Positions 31,310 to 42,433 of a stretch of 64,000 bases of DNA are shown piece by piece. Both the position numbers and the translations under genes were made by a program. The notes under the pieces were generated by a model. That model had not been told where the DNA came from and ran no database searches. It saw only the letters and a program-made list of their open reading frames with translations. The number at the start of each line of letters is the position of its first letter. Within the stretch, counting starts at the first letter, position 1. The stretch comes from Bedellia somnulentella (taxonomy: Eukaryota; Arthropoda; Insecta; Lepidoptera; Bedelliidae), in contig OY755179.1 in NCBI GenBank assembly GCA_963576735.1, positions 6,448,001-6,512,000 of the forward strand. Direction: 5' to 3'.

Positions 31310-31880
31310 AAAGGTGTTCCTGCTATCATCTCTCCCTCATGATATGGAAATCGACCTGCAATCAGGCGAGAAGCAAAAACCAGCAGTTATTACATTCTAT
31401 AACAAAACTAAAAGTGGTGTTGACAACGTTGACTAGCTTATTAGATCTTATGATGTATCAAGAAACTCCAGAAGATGGCCGCTCACTCTGTTTTTCTGGT
31501 TGCTGAACTCTGCAGGTATAAATGCAAAAATTATTCAAATGCTAAACTTCCCTGATATCAAAACCAATCGCAGAAATTTTATCAAAGATCTGGGTATCAC
31601 ATTGATAGAATCTCATCTGAAATCAAGACAGAAAAATGCTCGCCTTTCCACAAATCTCCGCCAACGAATTGCTGACTATATTGGTCTCAACGAAGGTCCA
31701 CCGGTGAAAAAAACAGCTCCAGGTGTAAGGCGTAGATGTTACGTTTGTCCATCAAAGAAAGACCGTAAAACTCAATACATCTGTGAGACGTGCAAAAGCC
31801 ACGTGTGCCTAGATCATGCAATTTTCCAGTGTGGAAATTGCTATGTTCCTGAAAATGATGTCGGAAATGAAGAAGACTAA
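31310..31880 (+). pseudogene. piggyBac transposase, C-terminal third
   Basis: A single frame reads FLLSSLPHDMEID, then YNKTKSGVDNVD with an in-frame TAG at 31434, RRWPLTLFFWLLNSAG, and RRNFIKDLGITLIESHL. It ends with the cysteine-rich domain CYVCPSKKDRKTQYICETC to CLDH, which binds the terminal repeats in piggyBac transposases. The D of GVDNVD corresponds to the last catalytic Asp region. The first two catalytic Asp residues are absent through the 5' deletion. Not functional alone. Confidence 0.92.
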
Positions 31881-32255
31881 TTATTTTAGCTTAGAATATA
31901 AGATAACCTTTGTGCATTATGATCCCCAAAGTCTGATTGTGATTTCTTTAGTTTTAGTTGATTTTGCATGTTTATGAACATAAGATGTTTAATTCTACGT
32001 TAAAAAACAAGGTAAAAGTTTAATTAAAAATTCTTTTGAAAATCTATCTATCTATCTATATCAATTTGTAGGAGAAAAAAAATATTTAAATTTAGGGTCT
32101 CACCGACCCACCAGGCACGCCATGTAACTTTTTTCTACCAGGCACGCCGAGGGTTAATGGCAGAACAAGCTCAGGACATAATTTTAAATAAGAACTTGTT
32201 AAAACTCTTGTTTTCGTAAATAAAGCATTTTATTTATTTTATTTTTATTCTTTTA

Positions 32256-32300
32256 AAAAATGAAGTCCACGCGGACGAAGTCGCGGGCAAAAAGCTAGTA
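32256..32300 (+). repeat. Lepidoptera-type repeat terminus ending AAGCTAGT
   Basis: Second copy of the terminus at 1889-1935, here with GCGGGCAAAAAGCTAGT. It is preceded by a TTTATTT-rich stretch. Confidence 0.6.
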
Positions 32301-32413
32301 CAGTTTACATCCCGCAGTGACGCAAAATGGAACAGGAAAATACAAAATTACTACACTCGAATTGATATTCACTAATTTATGAAGGTTGATGCACATTGAA
32401 CACCCTAAATATA

Positions 32414-32806
32414 TATGTCGTAGGATAATTTGATGTTTAGGTTTTTTGCAAAAAACCTAGGGATTTTGCAAAAATCAGGATAATTAGACAACGGTAACAA
32501 TATTTTAAGTTTAAAATACAATCAAATTAAATGTAGGTAGGAACAATGAAGTAAGTACGTCTTAATTAACAACGAATCAGAGATGACGTGTTTATGGGGC
32601 ACCGCAATCGACCAATCAGTGTACAGTATTCACAGTACAGTAAAAACTGACACTTCGTTTCGGAGTCATACTAAATCAACTAGTTTTTTTTACAAAAAAC
32701 CTAGTAAGATTAGAAAATATTATAACCGATGTCTAATTATCCGATTTTTTGCAAAATCCCTAGGTTTTTTGCAAAAAACCTAAACATCAAATCATCCTAC
32801 GACATA
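32414..32806. mobile_element. Foldback MITE with arms of about 93 bp
   Basis: TGTCGTAGGATAATTTGATG begins the left arm (to about 32506) and returns as complement at 32713-32806, with few mismatches. TA flanks each end, suggesting a TA target duplication. Each arm contains the perfect palindrome AGGTTTTTTGCAAAAAACCT. The spacer has a third, related ACAAAAAACCTAG segment. No coding capacity. Confidence 0.85.
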
Positions 32807-32827
32807 AATAACACGAAAATATGACCA

Positions 32828-33108
32828 CACTCAACTCAAACTCAAACATTCACGCCGAATCTCCCAGAAGGAGTTACCTTAGGTACTAATACTTTTGAAC
32901 ATCACGTGACAATTTCACCTGGTGGACAAGTACAACTCAGGTGGTCATGTGGGTTTCCTCGAGATGTTTTCCTTGTCCGTTAACAACCATGATGGATTAA
33001 CCAAAGATATGTCTTTATACAAGACAAATTGGCGTAGGCCCGACCCGGGATTGGAACACTAGTCGTCTGCACGATAAGCGGTGTTCTATCCACTGAGCTA
33101 TCACGTCC
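32828..33108 (-). mobile_element. SINE-A with internal deletion
   Basis: On minus, head (ACGTGATAGCTCAGTGGATA), body and hairpin end are present, but the central part between the TGTCC and the CCACATGACC segments is deleted. Confidence 0.85.
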
Positions 33109-33127
33109 TTTATGTTTATGACGATAC

Positions 33128-33365
33128 ATACATACATATACTTGTTGCCATAAATCCCAATCTTCAGAGCTAGACTTGTCAGCCACAATTGGAAGTTAAT
33201 AGGGAAGAAGATGGTAGAAATAAAATAACGCTGGTGATGGGTCTCCAACCGCATCGCCGTAAAAACACTTAAAAAGCCCCTTACGACACCCGTGGGGGGT
33301 AAAAAGGGGTTTTACATAGAGGTATAATGGTGGAATGATATTCCAAGCCGGTACTACAAGGCGAA
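33128..33365 (-). mobile_element. SINE-B copy, diverged
   Basis: CATACATATACTTGTTGCC, GATGGGTCTCCAACCGCATC and CCGGTACTACAAGGC in SINE-B order on minus. Confidence 0.8.
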
Positions 33366-33889
33366 ATATTATCAGTTAGTATAAGTATGATTGCACAAAT
33401 AATAATATAAGAAAAGAATATAACTGTGTCTTTGAGTTAATTAAAAAATATGAAAAACTCCTCTGATTGATTACATTATCAGGAACTCAGCAGAAAACAA
33501 GCAATCGAGCGGATGATTAATGGAAGTTGTTGCTTATTGGTTTAGACGGTTTAGAAAACAAACAAAATATATAATGAAGTTGGGGTCAACTCTTCACATC
33601 GAGAACGATAATAGGCATACTTCTCTCTTCTGACCCCTATTAAATTTTATTTCAGTCTCTTTCACACGAACGAATTTATGTATTTTGACATTTCTCATAT
33701 ATAAAAATACATGGTGACATTCGACGAATCCAACGATACCTCCGTAGTTGCCGTTGGTTTCATCGAATAGAAAGCGGCATTATTAAAATAGTTCTATGCA
33801 TTTCAAAATGTCAAAATCTGAATATTCGTTGCGAGCGAGGGAGATAGAAATAAATGTTAATATGTGAAGAGTAGACCTTCTGGACATAA
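33366..33889. other. Nothing recognised
   Basis: AT-rich with an ACGAACGAATTTATG to CATTCGACGAATCC stretch and its partial inverse around 33670-33835 (AGTCTCTTTC/GAGGGAGATAG, CAAAATGTCAAAA). This may be an old foldback, too diverged to bound. Confidence 0.35.
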
Positions 33890-34112
33890 CGCGTACACTC
33901 ACGGCTACTAAAACAAAAGAAGAAGCCAAAGAGTAGAATTAGAAATACCTCGGCAACTTTTAGAAGTCAAGTGGGGAAATTTAAAATAAAGGAAGATCAT
34001 TGATTGTTTTAACATCACCAAGCAACCACTGAATAAAAGCCCAAACCTAAGTCACCTATTGCGACCCCAACGACAAAAAATGGTCTAGTGACATTTAAAG
34101 CCAACAATACAG
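33890..34112 (-). mobile_element. SINE-B copy, heavily diverged
   Basis: ACTCACGGCTACTAAAAC, AAGTCAAGTGGGGAAA and GCCAACAATACAG follow SINE-B order on minus. Confidence 0.55.
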
Positions 34113-34338
34113 TACTTCAGTATTTATTTTTTATTTTTTTGAGTTTTAAAAAGTGTTTTTGTCTTGTTTAGACTGACTTAAGTTAATTTTATTTAATAAG
34201 AATCGTCATCGTTTCTACATTATATTTTTAGACGTAACTTTAATAAAGTGTTTGCACAATTTTTACCTACTATATTGTAGCGCAATTTAATAAAATAAAT
34301 TCTAAAAAAGTCTTAGGAAAATTTGTTCAAAATTCTGT

Positions 34339-34392
34339 AAAACATAATTTAAATCGTTTTGTTCATGAAAAGCTCATGTGGGGATTATTACT
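34339..34392 (+). repeat. End of the tRNA-containing repeat family
   Basis: CATAATTTAAATCGTTTTG to CTCATGTGGGGATTATTACT matches 42434-42485 and 63716-63750. Confidence 0.6.
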
Positions 34393-34495
34393 AATAAAAT
34401 TATTGATTTGTTTTTTTAATGAAATTTTATTTATTCTGTTAAACCTTTTCTGTATTTATAACCGAGAGCATTAACTCTTTTTTAACATATATTAA

Positions 34496-34735
34496 TATAC
34501 TCACACCGTTAGTTTGGCGTTCGCCACTTTATACGATCCTGGCAAACCTCTCTTGCTTCGTTCACATCCATCAATGTTTTCATGCACATTCTTTTATTTT
34601 TTATACCTCGTACTGTCTGCATTTTTGAGCGCATTCTCTATTTGGTCCAAATGAGTCCTCCGAGGTTGTCCTCTACTGACATTACCCTCTACATTGGCTT
34701 TTAGTCGATTTCCCCAATTCTGTTATCATCCATCC
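34496..34735 (-). mobile_element. RTE LINE 3' fragment
   Basis: On minus it runs from CATCCATCC-complement through GGACAACCTCGGAGGACTC to the GATCGTATAAAGTGGCGAAC end. It corresponds to the last 80 codons of the RTE ORF. Confidence 0.8.
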
Positions 34736-35042
34736 TCTCTTTTTTTTAACAATTATATTAAAAAATTCGTTGGGACATTTAAGTTTTGTGATAAAGACGT
34801 TGTGATGGTATTAAAGTTGTTGCTCATTAGACTACAGATATTGGCTTAATGTTCTTTGAATAAAATGCTTAGCCATATTCTCTTACTAAGCTACTAAAAT
34901 AGGAAATACGGAACTAACTTTTTCAAGCTACCTTTGAAAATTTTTAGTGCAGTATTGGTTTAACTAAAACATCGGGGTTGTTGAGTATCCTACCTCATTA
35001 TCTCCTATTTACTTAAAATGCCCCAGTTATCTTATTAACATA

Positions 35043-35284
35043 CATACATATACTCAAGGCTATAATTCCCTAGAAGGGGTAGCCAGAGCCAAGGAATCAT
35101 AAATTCCTCAGCCACTTTTGGAAGTTGAGTAGGGAAAAGGCGGTAAAATAAAGGTTTTTGGTAATGGGTCTCGAACCGCATCGCCCAAAAATCCAATAAA
35201 AAGCCCAAATACCCTTAGTCGCCACTTTCTACACCCGTGGGTAGAAAGGGGTAGCGACATTCTAAGCCGGCACTACACGGCCAA
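35043..35284 (-). mobile_element. SINE-B copy, left member of an inverted pair
   Basis: Full copy on minus. Another copy in opposite orientation starts 90 bases to the right (35374), so transcripts across both could form a hairpin. Confidence 0.85.
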
Positions 35285-35373
35285 GTTGAAAATCTTATTA
35301 ACATGCGTCTAATGATGCTTTTAAAGCTCTAATGGAATAACCAGAACTTTTTGAATAACACATTCCTTACACA

Positions 35374-35620
35374 TAGCCGTGTAGTGCTGGCTTAGAATGT
35401 CGCTACCCCTTTCTTCCCACGGGTGTCGTAAGAAGCGACTAAGGGTTTTATATTGGATTTTTGGGCGATGCGGTTGGAGACCCATTACTAAAAACCTTTA
35501 TTTTTACCATATTTTCCCCACTCAACTTCCAAAAGTGGCTGAGGAATTTCTAATTCCTTAGCTCTGGCTACCCTTTCTAGGGAAATATAGCCGTGAGTAT
35601 ATGTATGTATGTATGTACAT
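35374..35620 (+). mobile_element. SINE-B copy, right member of an inverted pair
   Basis: Full copy on plus, from GCCGTGTAGTGCTGGCTTAG to the TATGTATG tail. Confidence 0.88.
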
Positions 35621-35689
35621 TCCTTAACTGTTTCTGGAAGTGAGAGGAAGGTAGAAAAGTTTGTTTGGTTTGGTGATAGTATCGACGAA

Positions 35690-35930
35690 AAGCCCTACCC
35701 TATTTTTTCCTGTGGGTGTTAGTGAGAGGAGACAAAGGGTATTGGGTCTTTTCAAGAGATTTTTGCCGATGCAGTTGGAAACCCGTCACCAACATCATTT
35801 ATTTTTATCTCTTCCCACCTAAACGTTAAAAAGCGGTTTTGGTTATTTAAGTCTGAAGCTGTAGTTTTTCTTATTCTGAAGCTATGGCTACCCCTTTCAG
35901 ATATTTATAGCCCTAAATATAATTATGTCA
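35690..35930 (+). mobile_element. SINE-B copy, diverged
   Basis: Lacks the first bases. CCTACCCTATTTTTTCCTGT, GATGCAGTTGGAAACCCGTC and TTTATAGCCCTAAATATA are in SINE-B order. The word GAAGCT is repeated around 35865-35885, a small internal duplication. Confidence 0.65.
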
Positions 35931-36244
35931 TTTGCTGTTTCAATTTAGCTTATTCTTATAAACTTCAATTGAGAAGGCAAAGACTTTGTAGAATCCTGGC
36001 AAACCTCTATCGTTTGAAAAAAGTGTAAATTCAATAAAAAATGCATCTATCAGAAATCAATACACACATCAAAAGTGTCTAGGGATCCAGCATTTTTATG
36101 CGGATTTCTTGAGACTGAGATGTGGCTTTGTAATAAATTAATGATTTTATAAATCAATATGGATCCTTTTTTGGTGCATTTCATAATATGAAACATGAAC
36201 TGTCAATCAAATTAGAGTAAAAGTTGAAAATCAGCTATCAATAT

Positions 36245-38115
36245 TTTATTATTGAATAGATGGGTGATTTCAGTGACAGTGAGATTAGTATGGAAGAAAT
36301 AATGAAAGCAATGAAAAGTATGAAAGTAGAGAAGGCGGCAGGGTATGATAGGATTACTATCAAAATGCTGAGGGCTGGTAAAAGGTTGGTGGCTTCTTGG
36401 TTGTACTTCCTTTTCCAAAAATGCTGGTCGAATGGCAAAGTTCCACGAGACTGGTGCAAGGCGGTGATTGTGCCTCTAAATTAAGTTAAGGGTTCACACC
36501 AAGAGGCTAAAAACTACCGCGGCATCAGCTTACTCAGCATTGTTGGTAAATTGTATGCTAAGGTACTGATTTAAAGAGTGATGAATGAAACTGATGAGAA
36601 AATATGGGATGTGCAAGCGGGATTTAGGAAAGGAATGGGATGTATGGAGCAAATCTTCTCTCTAAGGACCATCACTGAAAAGTTTTTAGCTAAGAACCTA
36701 AAGGTGTATTGCTCCTTCATTGATTTAGAGAAGGCGTATGTTAGGGTGGTAAGAAAGTATTTATGGGAGGTGTTATCCAAGTTTGGTTTGGGGAGTTAAC
36801 TTATACGTGCATTGGTATCACTCTATGAGGATTCTAGTGCATGTGTAAGAGTAAACGGGGAAAACACTGACTGATTCGGAATCTCTAGGGGTGTCCGACA
36901 GGGATGTGTAGCTTCTCCGTGGCTCTTCAATTTGTTCATGGATGACTGTTTGACAGAGTTGCGTGAAAGTGATTATGGACTAAGAATGGGTGGATTCATC
37001 ATTAAATGCCTCTTGTGTGCTGACGATCAAGTGCTACTTGCATCATCAGCAGAAGAGTTGCAAGAGATGATGAATATTGCATGTGAGTTTTTTGTAAGAA
37101 AAGGAATGAGGGTGAATGTGGATAAGACCAAAACGATGGTTTTTGAGAGACAGGAAGATGTGACAGAATGCGTGATTGCGATTGATGGTAAGGATGTGGA
37201 ACAGGTGAAGGAGTTTGTATATCTGGGAAGTTTGTTTACAAGGGATGGAAAATGTGATGAAGACATTGAAAGAAGAGTGAAAAAGGGTAATGCAGTAAAT
37301 GGATCAATGAATAGCCTAATGATCAGTCAATCGGTGTCTGAAAAGGCCCGAATGGCTGTGCATGATGCTGTTCTTGTTCCTACACTTATGTATGGAAGCA
37401 AATGTTGGGTGTGGCAGAAGAAGCATGAGAGCAGAGTGAATGCAGTAGAGATGAGGTCCCTCAGAAAAAATTGTAATGTTATATTGTGTGACCGAGTAAG
37501 AAATAGTGTTATTCGTGAAAAGTGTGGTGTGAAAGATGATATTTATTTATTTATTTTATTTATTTATTCATAAATATTACCATTACAGATTTTTATAACC
37601 CAATTCAGCTATATTTCACATTAAGACAAAATATTTATGACCTAATTTAAAATACAAAGTACAAACCAAGAAGTAAATTAACCTAAATTACACACTAATT
37701 AAAATTTTACATACCGTAACACAAAAAATGTAAAGCTACGCTTGTGAAGTGAGCCAAGGAACAGGAAAATATGTCCGTTTGTTCGGCAATATATATTGTA
37801 AGAAAGATAGAAAAAGGAATGTTGAGATGGTTTGGGCACATAGAGAGGATGGATGATAGAAAATTGGTAAAAGGGATCTATAGAGCTAGTGTGGATGGTA
37901 ATGTTAGTAGAGGACGACCTCGGAAAACACACTTGGACCAAATTGAGAGTGTGCTCAAAAAGGCTGGCGTCCGAAGTATGAAGAATAAAAGAGCATGTAT
38001 GAAAAGATTGATGGATGTAAACGAAGCTAGAGAGGTTTGTCAGGATCGTACGAAGTGGCGATCGATAGTCTCTGCCTACCCCAATGGGAATTAATGGCGT
38101 GAGTATATGTATGTA
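36245..38115 (+). pseudogene. RTE-type LINE ORF2, reverse transcriptase to 3' end
   Basis: A 5' truncated copy. The frame 36260-37573 is continuous but for four stops (near 36482, 36570, 36797 and 36870). Motifs: KNYRGISLLSIVGK, SFIDLEKAY (motif A), RGVRQGCVASPWLF (motif B) and LLCADDQVLLA (motif C, with Cys where RTE elements have Tyr). The C-terminal part includes VPTLMYGSKCW and REKCGVKDD, is interrupted at 37544-37790 by another repeat, and resumes with VRKIEKGMLRWFGHIERM and GRPRKTHLDQI. It ends DRTKWRSIVSAYPNG with a TATGTATG tail. It lacks the endonuclease. This element explains all the RTE 3' ends listed in the window. Confidence 0.9.
37544..37790 (-). mobile_element. Insertion within the RTE ORF, probable LINE 3' UTR
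   Basis: About 247 bases split the RTE codons for KDDI|VRKIEKG. The intact order is visible in the relative at 49925-50338. The insert starts with ATTTATTTATTTATTTT, a tail read on minus, and contains CATTACAGATTTTTATAACC and TGTAAAGCTACGCTTGTG. ATATT-like bases occur at both junctions. Confidence 0.7.
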
Positions 38116-38203
38116 TATATGAAATATTTTCCCTATAAAAAACATACAACGCATTGAAATATGTATTAATATTTCCCTACTACTGATAAAAAACAACGTT
38201 ATT

Positions 38204-38857
38204 ATGGAGCGACGACGTCATTTAATTAGGGAAGAAATGCTCAGAGCCGTGGAAATGATAGAAGCTGGTTCCCGGCAACGTACTGTGATTTTAGTTCTGA
38301 ATACAAGTCTGAGTGGTATCATTTGACTTTGGATACGTAACCGAAGCACTGGTACCATGGCTGAGTGCCATGGAGGACGGTATCGCTGCACCACACGGAG
38401 ACAAGATCGATACATTTAAATCACAGCTTGAAGAGCTCCAAAAATTCTTCAAGGAACTTAATAAGCGACCAAACAGTCAGAAACCGCCTGCATAAAGTAA
38501 ACCTTCATTCCCGAAGACCGCTACGGGACGGGTACCACCAATAGCAATGCACAATCGTAGGATTCGATATCAATGGGCTCTTGAACACAAAATTGGGCAG
38601 AAGAACAATGGCGTTTCATGTGCTTTTCTGATGAGTCTCGTTTTGGTATACGACACTGGAGAACTCCTGGACGCCAACAGCGATTAAAATCCTGCTAGGA
38701 AGTCTATCCTTATAGTGGTGGAATCATCATGGTATGGGTGGGTATTTGGATCGGCGGAAGAACTGAATTGATTGGATTAGAGGCAACCTCAACGCTTAAA
38801 TTTATGCTGAGACAATTGTATCAAAAGTCATCGTTCCTCTACAATTTCAGTTAATGC
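38204..38857 (+). pseudogene. Tc1-like transposase remnant
   Basis: ATG at 38204 opens MERRRHLIREEMLRAVEMIE, the N-terminal HTH of a Tc1-family transposase. Later frames show TGTMAECHGGRYRCTTRRQDR, then WAEEQWRFMCFSDESRFGIR (first catalytic Asp in SDESRF) and GGIIMVWVGIWIGGRTELI. A central block is deleted and several stops and shifts occur. The second Asp and the Glu were not identified. Terminal repeats were not found. Confidence 0.85.
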
Positions 38858-39109
38858 ATGATAATTTCAAAAAATCCTTTATTAGGAAAATGACAAATTT
38901 CTTTAGTAATGCAAGGGTTGCTTGGTTAATCGTTACTGTAGACAAACGAAAACACTTTATTTGACGAAACCTTAAAGAAAATTTTAATTAATATCAATCA
39001 GAAGAAAAGTTTTTGCAGAAATATATGTTGATCTCTAGACACTTATGATGTGTGTAGGTGTAGAACAAAGTTAAAAAAAGTATAAATGAAGGTTTGAATT
39101 CAAATTATG
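38858..39109. other. Nothing recognised
   Basis: AT-rich sequence between the Tc1 relic and a degenerate RTE piece. Confidence 0.3.
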
Positions 39110-39335
39110 TGTGAGTAAAATATAAGAGGAAAATTAAGGTAATTTGGGCACATAAAGGGTTAGATAAAAGAAAACCAGCGAAAGAAATATAAAAAGATAG
39201 TGATTTGCCAATGTTTGAAGGACGTGTTCGTGACGTCGACTTTATAAGATTAAAGTCAAATAGAAAATATTTTTAAAGAGGCGTTAATCAGAAGAGAAAA
39301 GAATAAACGAGCAAAAATGACGACGTTCATGGTCA
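39110..39335 (+). mobile_element. RTE LINE 3' region, ancient and degenerate
   Basis: Plus-strand translation gives KIRRKIKVIWAH, LDKRKPAKEIYK and RVRDVDFI in the order of the RTE GMLRWFGHIERM to GRPRKTHLDQI region. Many substitutions. Confidence 0.5.
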
Positions 39336-39344
39336 ATTGGATAG

Positions 39345-39600
39345 GTGACTTACTAAACTAGCTTCTCGGTCTGGAGGTCGCGGGTTCGATCCCCGCTGAG
39401 GGCAAAATTTATGTGATGAGCATAAATAATTGTTTCTTAGTCTTGGATTTTATTTATATGTGTATTATATAATATCAAATATATCGTTGAGTTAGTATCC
39501 CGTAGTAAAAGTTTATTAAGTTTGAGGCAAACTTAATCGGTGTAAAATATGTCCGTTTATCTACTTATTTAATAAATAGGATATATATTCGTAACTGGTT
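39345..39600 (+). mobile_element. tRNA-derived SINE of another family
   Basis: GAGGTCGCGGGTTCGATCCC (B box) followed by CGCTGAGGGCAAAATTTATG, GATGAGCATAAATAATTG, TTTCTTAGTCTTGG and ATATATCGTTGAGTTAGTA is a very common lepidopteran repeat. The head upstream of the B box (A box) is weak. Confidence 0.65.
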
Positions 39601-39884
39601 GGTCCGGATCACACAAAATGGGAATTGCATCGTATAAAAAAGTGAATTATTTAGAAATAGCTTTCGCTTATCTTTAAAGTTTGACTTCGTATCGTAATCG
39701 TAAAGATATATTTTTTAATCGTTCAAGTAAAATATTCTACTTACTTATTTTGCAATAACCAATTGAGTCTTTTTATGGTAAGCTATTTGGTGGCGACTTA
39801 TATCTATGAGCTTTTATGATGAACCTGCATAATCATGATAAAAACTTATGTAAAAATCTAATCTAAATAAGAAATTCGATTTAC

Positions 39885-40105
39885 CTTAAAAGCGACTCGA
39901 AACTTGTTACACATGATGTGGTACAATATTGGGTTGATGCAGGTTGACACATAATAGAGGATACCGGAAGTATACGTCAGTATTGAGTAAACGAAGTGTA
40001 GGCTTTGGGAGACGGCTCGATGGTTCGTCGTGGTACCGTAGATTGCCACCAGCCTTTGAGCGTGGAATGGCGCCCAGCAGATGAAAAACGCTGCGACTAC
40101 AGCAA
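39885..40105 (-). CDS. Neuropeptide GPCR, exon with TM6 and TM7
   Basis: The acceptor CTATTTTTTTCACAG precedes base 40105. The exon starts in phase with the single G left by the TM1-TM5 exon, giving KMLV, and reads AVVAAFFICWAPFHAQRL (TM6 with the FxxCWxPFH switch), a short loop, and TM7 with YYVSTCINPILYHIMC (the NPxxY signature), then the FRVAFK start of helix 8. It ends at AAG|GTAAAT. If read past the donor, a stop follows within eight codons, so a further exon for the C-terminal tail must lie below 39880; I could not recognise it. About 73 codons, numbered 265-338 of the predicted receptor. Confidence 0.9.
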
Positions 40106-40149
40106 CTGTGAAAAAAATAGGTACAATTAAGATTTAAAAATTTAAATCT

Positions 40150-40365
40150 TACATTTATACATATACTCTATATAAATCCAAAAAAGAGGCAGCCAGAAAT
40201 GCTTAGCCACATTTGGGAGTCATTAGGGGTATTTTTGGTGAAGGGTCTCCAACCGCATCGCCCGATATCCACTTTCAGAAGCCCAATACCTACAATAGTC
40301 ACCTCTTACGACACCCGTGGGTAGAAAGCGGTAGTGACATTCTATACCAGCACTACACGATAATT
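40150..40365 (-). mobile_element. SINE-B copy, diverged, in the GPCR intron
   Basis: SINE-B order on minus: CATATACTCTATATAAATCC, GGGTCTCCAACCGCATCGCC and CCAGCACTACACG. Confidence 0.75.
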
Positions 40366-40384
40366 AGCATCACTATTACATACA

Positions 40385-40620
40385 TACATACATATACTCA
40401 CAGCTATAAATCCCGAGAAGGGGTAGCCAGAGCTAAGGAACTAGAAGTTCCTCAGCCACTTTTGGAAGTTGAGTGGGTAAAAGATGGCAAAATAAACGTT
40501 GTTGGTGATGGGTCTCCAACCGCATCGCCCAAAAATCCCTTAAAAGCCCCAATACCGTTAGTCGCCTCTTACGAACACCCACCGGCAGAAATGGGGTAGT
40601 GTTATTCTAAGCACTATTAC
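40385..40620 (-). mobile_element. SINE-B copy in the GPCR intron
   Basis: A near-consensus, apparently young copy on minus, 20 bases from the diverged one. Confidence 0.85.
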
Positions 40621-41439
40621 ATATAACTGTAAAGTACCACCTGCCACGAGTTTTCGCTACAGTAAAGTCGATTTATTATTACACGATAGTTTAAATTTTG
40701 ATTGCTAGTACAACTAAAATGCCCAGGGTCAGCTCGTTATTTTTGTACAGACTTCATATGATGCTCGCAAAAATAAATTGAAACAATTTCCTTTTGATTT
40801 GTGTAAAAATATTTTATCATATGGATGCTGACCAATGGCAAACATTCCAAAATATTGGTATAGGATGTTAAAAAGCATTGTAACGCATGGTACCTATACA
40901 TAGTATAAATCAAGTGATTTATGTATCAAGTCTTCGCCTAAAGTTGCATTTTCAAAAATTTCAGCCCAAGGAGCAAATGGTGCATAGTTAATTTATTGAT
41001 CCAAAGTTAGGCTAGTAGCGAGTTGTGTTATTGACCATTACTTGCTTAGTCAGAGTACCACCGCTTCGGAGCAATCCACAGTTGGGTCTAAATTAATACG
41101 TATGAGTGTGATTTATTTATTCAGGTTGTAAACGAGTTATAAATGACATTGAAAATACTATTTGAAGCCATGTGATAATATTTGTCCAAAGCAGCGATAC
41201 TCCCCATGAAATGAATGCACTGTCGTAACAAAATACGAGAGTTCTTGAGAACAGAAAATGAAACGTTATTCTATGCTTATAACAGTTTGTACTTTTACCA
41301 TATCATGCGGGGAGGCGGTTCATACAGATAAAGTTGCATTTATTTGAGTTTGAGTGTTTGCCAAGTTCGGGGAGTAAATTTCATAGACGTAGTAAACTTC
41401 AGACTGATTGTGCGGAACAATTATTAGGCACACTTTGGT

Positions 41440-42050
41440 TACATACTGTATATCCGAAACTTTAAAACCCGAATATTATTTTACCGAAAACTAATCGACT
41501 TTTTTTTAATTGCCATAATATTGTTTCACCGAAATTTCAAATACCATATTCTTACATTCCAGATTATCGATTGACTTTTTTTTTCTTTACTATCATTATG
41601 ATTAACCACTAGAACGGATTCCCACAGAATCAAAAACCAGATATACCTTAATTCCGCAATATTGCTTTTCCGAATAATCACTATTCCAAAATATCATTTT
41701 CCATCCATTTGAAATACAGATGTATTGAATGATACCTACTGCTATGAATAATTTTGCAGGCATATTTTATGTAAGTAGTATACCCCGCCCCCCGTCCCTT
41801 ATATGTAGCAAGCATGCAAGCAAGCTGCAAGCAAGCAAGTATGCATATAGGCATGCATCAGGCATTTAGGTGCTCGCTCCGCTGCGCTACGCTCGCTCGT
41901 TTTATACATAATCTAACCTAACCTAATTAAATGTGACATAACTTTTCTTTGCTGCCCCCCTGCACCCCCCTGACGTACAACCAAACATGCAAACAAGCAA
42001 GCAAGTATACATACAAACAGGCATATATCCGCGTTTTATTTATAAAATTT
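41440..42050. repeat. CCGAA-rich tract followed by GCAAGCAAG-rich tract
   Basis: From 41450 to 41700 TACCGAA, TTCCGAA, CCCGAA and similar words alternate with ATATT, a style seen in some insect repeats. From 41800 to 42030, two blocks of GCAAGCAAGCAAG with TATGCATATAGGCATG and CAAACATGCAAACAAGC flank a GCTCGCTCCGCTGCGC patch. No coding potential. Confidence 0.5.
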
Positions 42051-42433
42051 TTCGAACATTAATAATATCTAGTTCAAATATTTACGATTTGTAAGACTAT
42101 AGATGAAGTTACTTCGGTCTTTTAAACCTTTGGAATAATGAGATTATAGTAAAAGATATAGTTGGTAAAAGCAAAAAATTCATTTTAATAATGTGGTTTT
42201 AGTTTTTCTGGGAAGTGATACTTCTAGAAAATGCATTTATGTACTAATGAAGTTGTGGAAAATAAAGCATCTGTGATACGTAAATTCTGTGAACCGTTTT
42301 CTGAATGTTGAAATTCGGATTTAAAATATTCGAATATTCGAAATGTTACCGCACACTTTAATTTCCCTATGCGTACAGTTTTAAGCAAACACAACTGTCA
42401 CAAACAACAACCATATATTGACATATGGAGAAA

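Larger units (their letters stand above)
30866..32153. mobile_element. piggyBac-like element remnant with TTAA duplication
   Basis: TTAA flanks both sides (30862-30865, 32154-32157). The terminal repeats are CCCTCGGCATGCCTGGT on the left and, as complement, CCCTCGGCGTGCCTGGT on the right, with a further GGGTCKGTGAGACCC repeat inside each end. The interior holds the 3' part of a transposase (31310-31880) and a SINE-A head. The 5' half of the transposase is missing. Confidence 0.93.

Noticed and set aside
38858..39880. Search for the C-terminal exon of the GPCR below 39880
   Set aside because: No minus-strand exon with a convincing acceptor and receptor-tail sequence could be seen. Receptor tails are poorly conserved, so absence is not proven.
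41800..42030. GCAAGCAAG repeats considered as a CRISPR-like array
   Set aside because: Units are 4-base microsatellite words without unique spacers, and the genome is eukaryotic.
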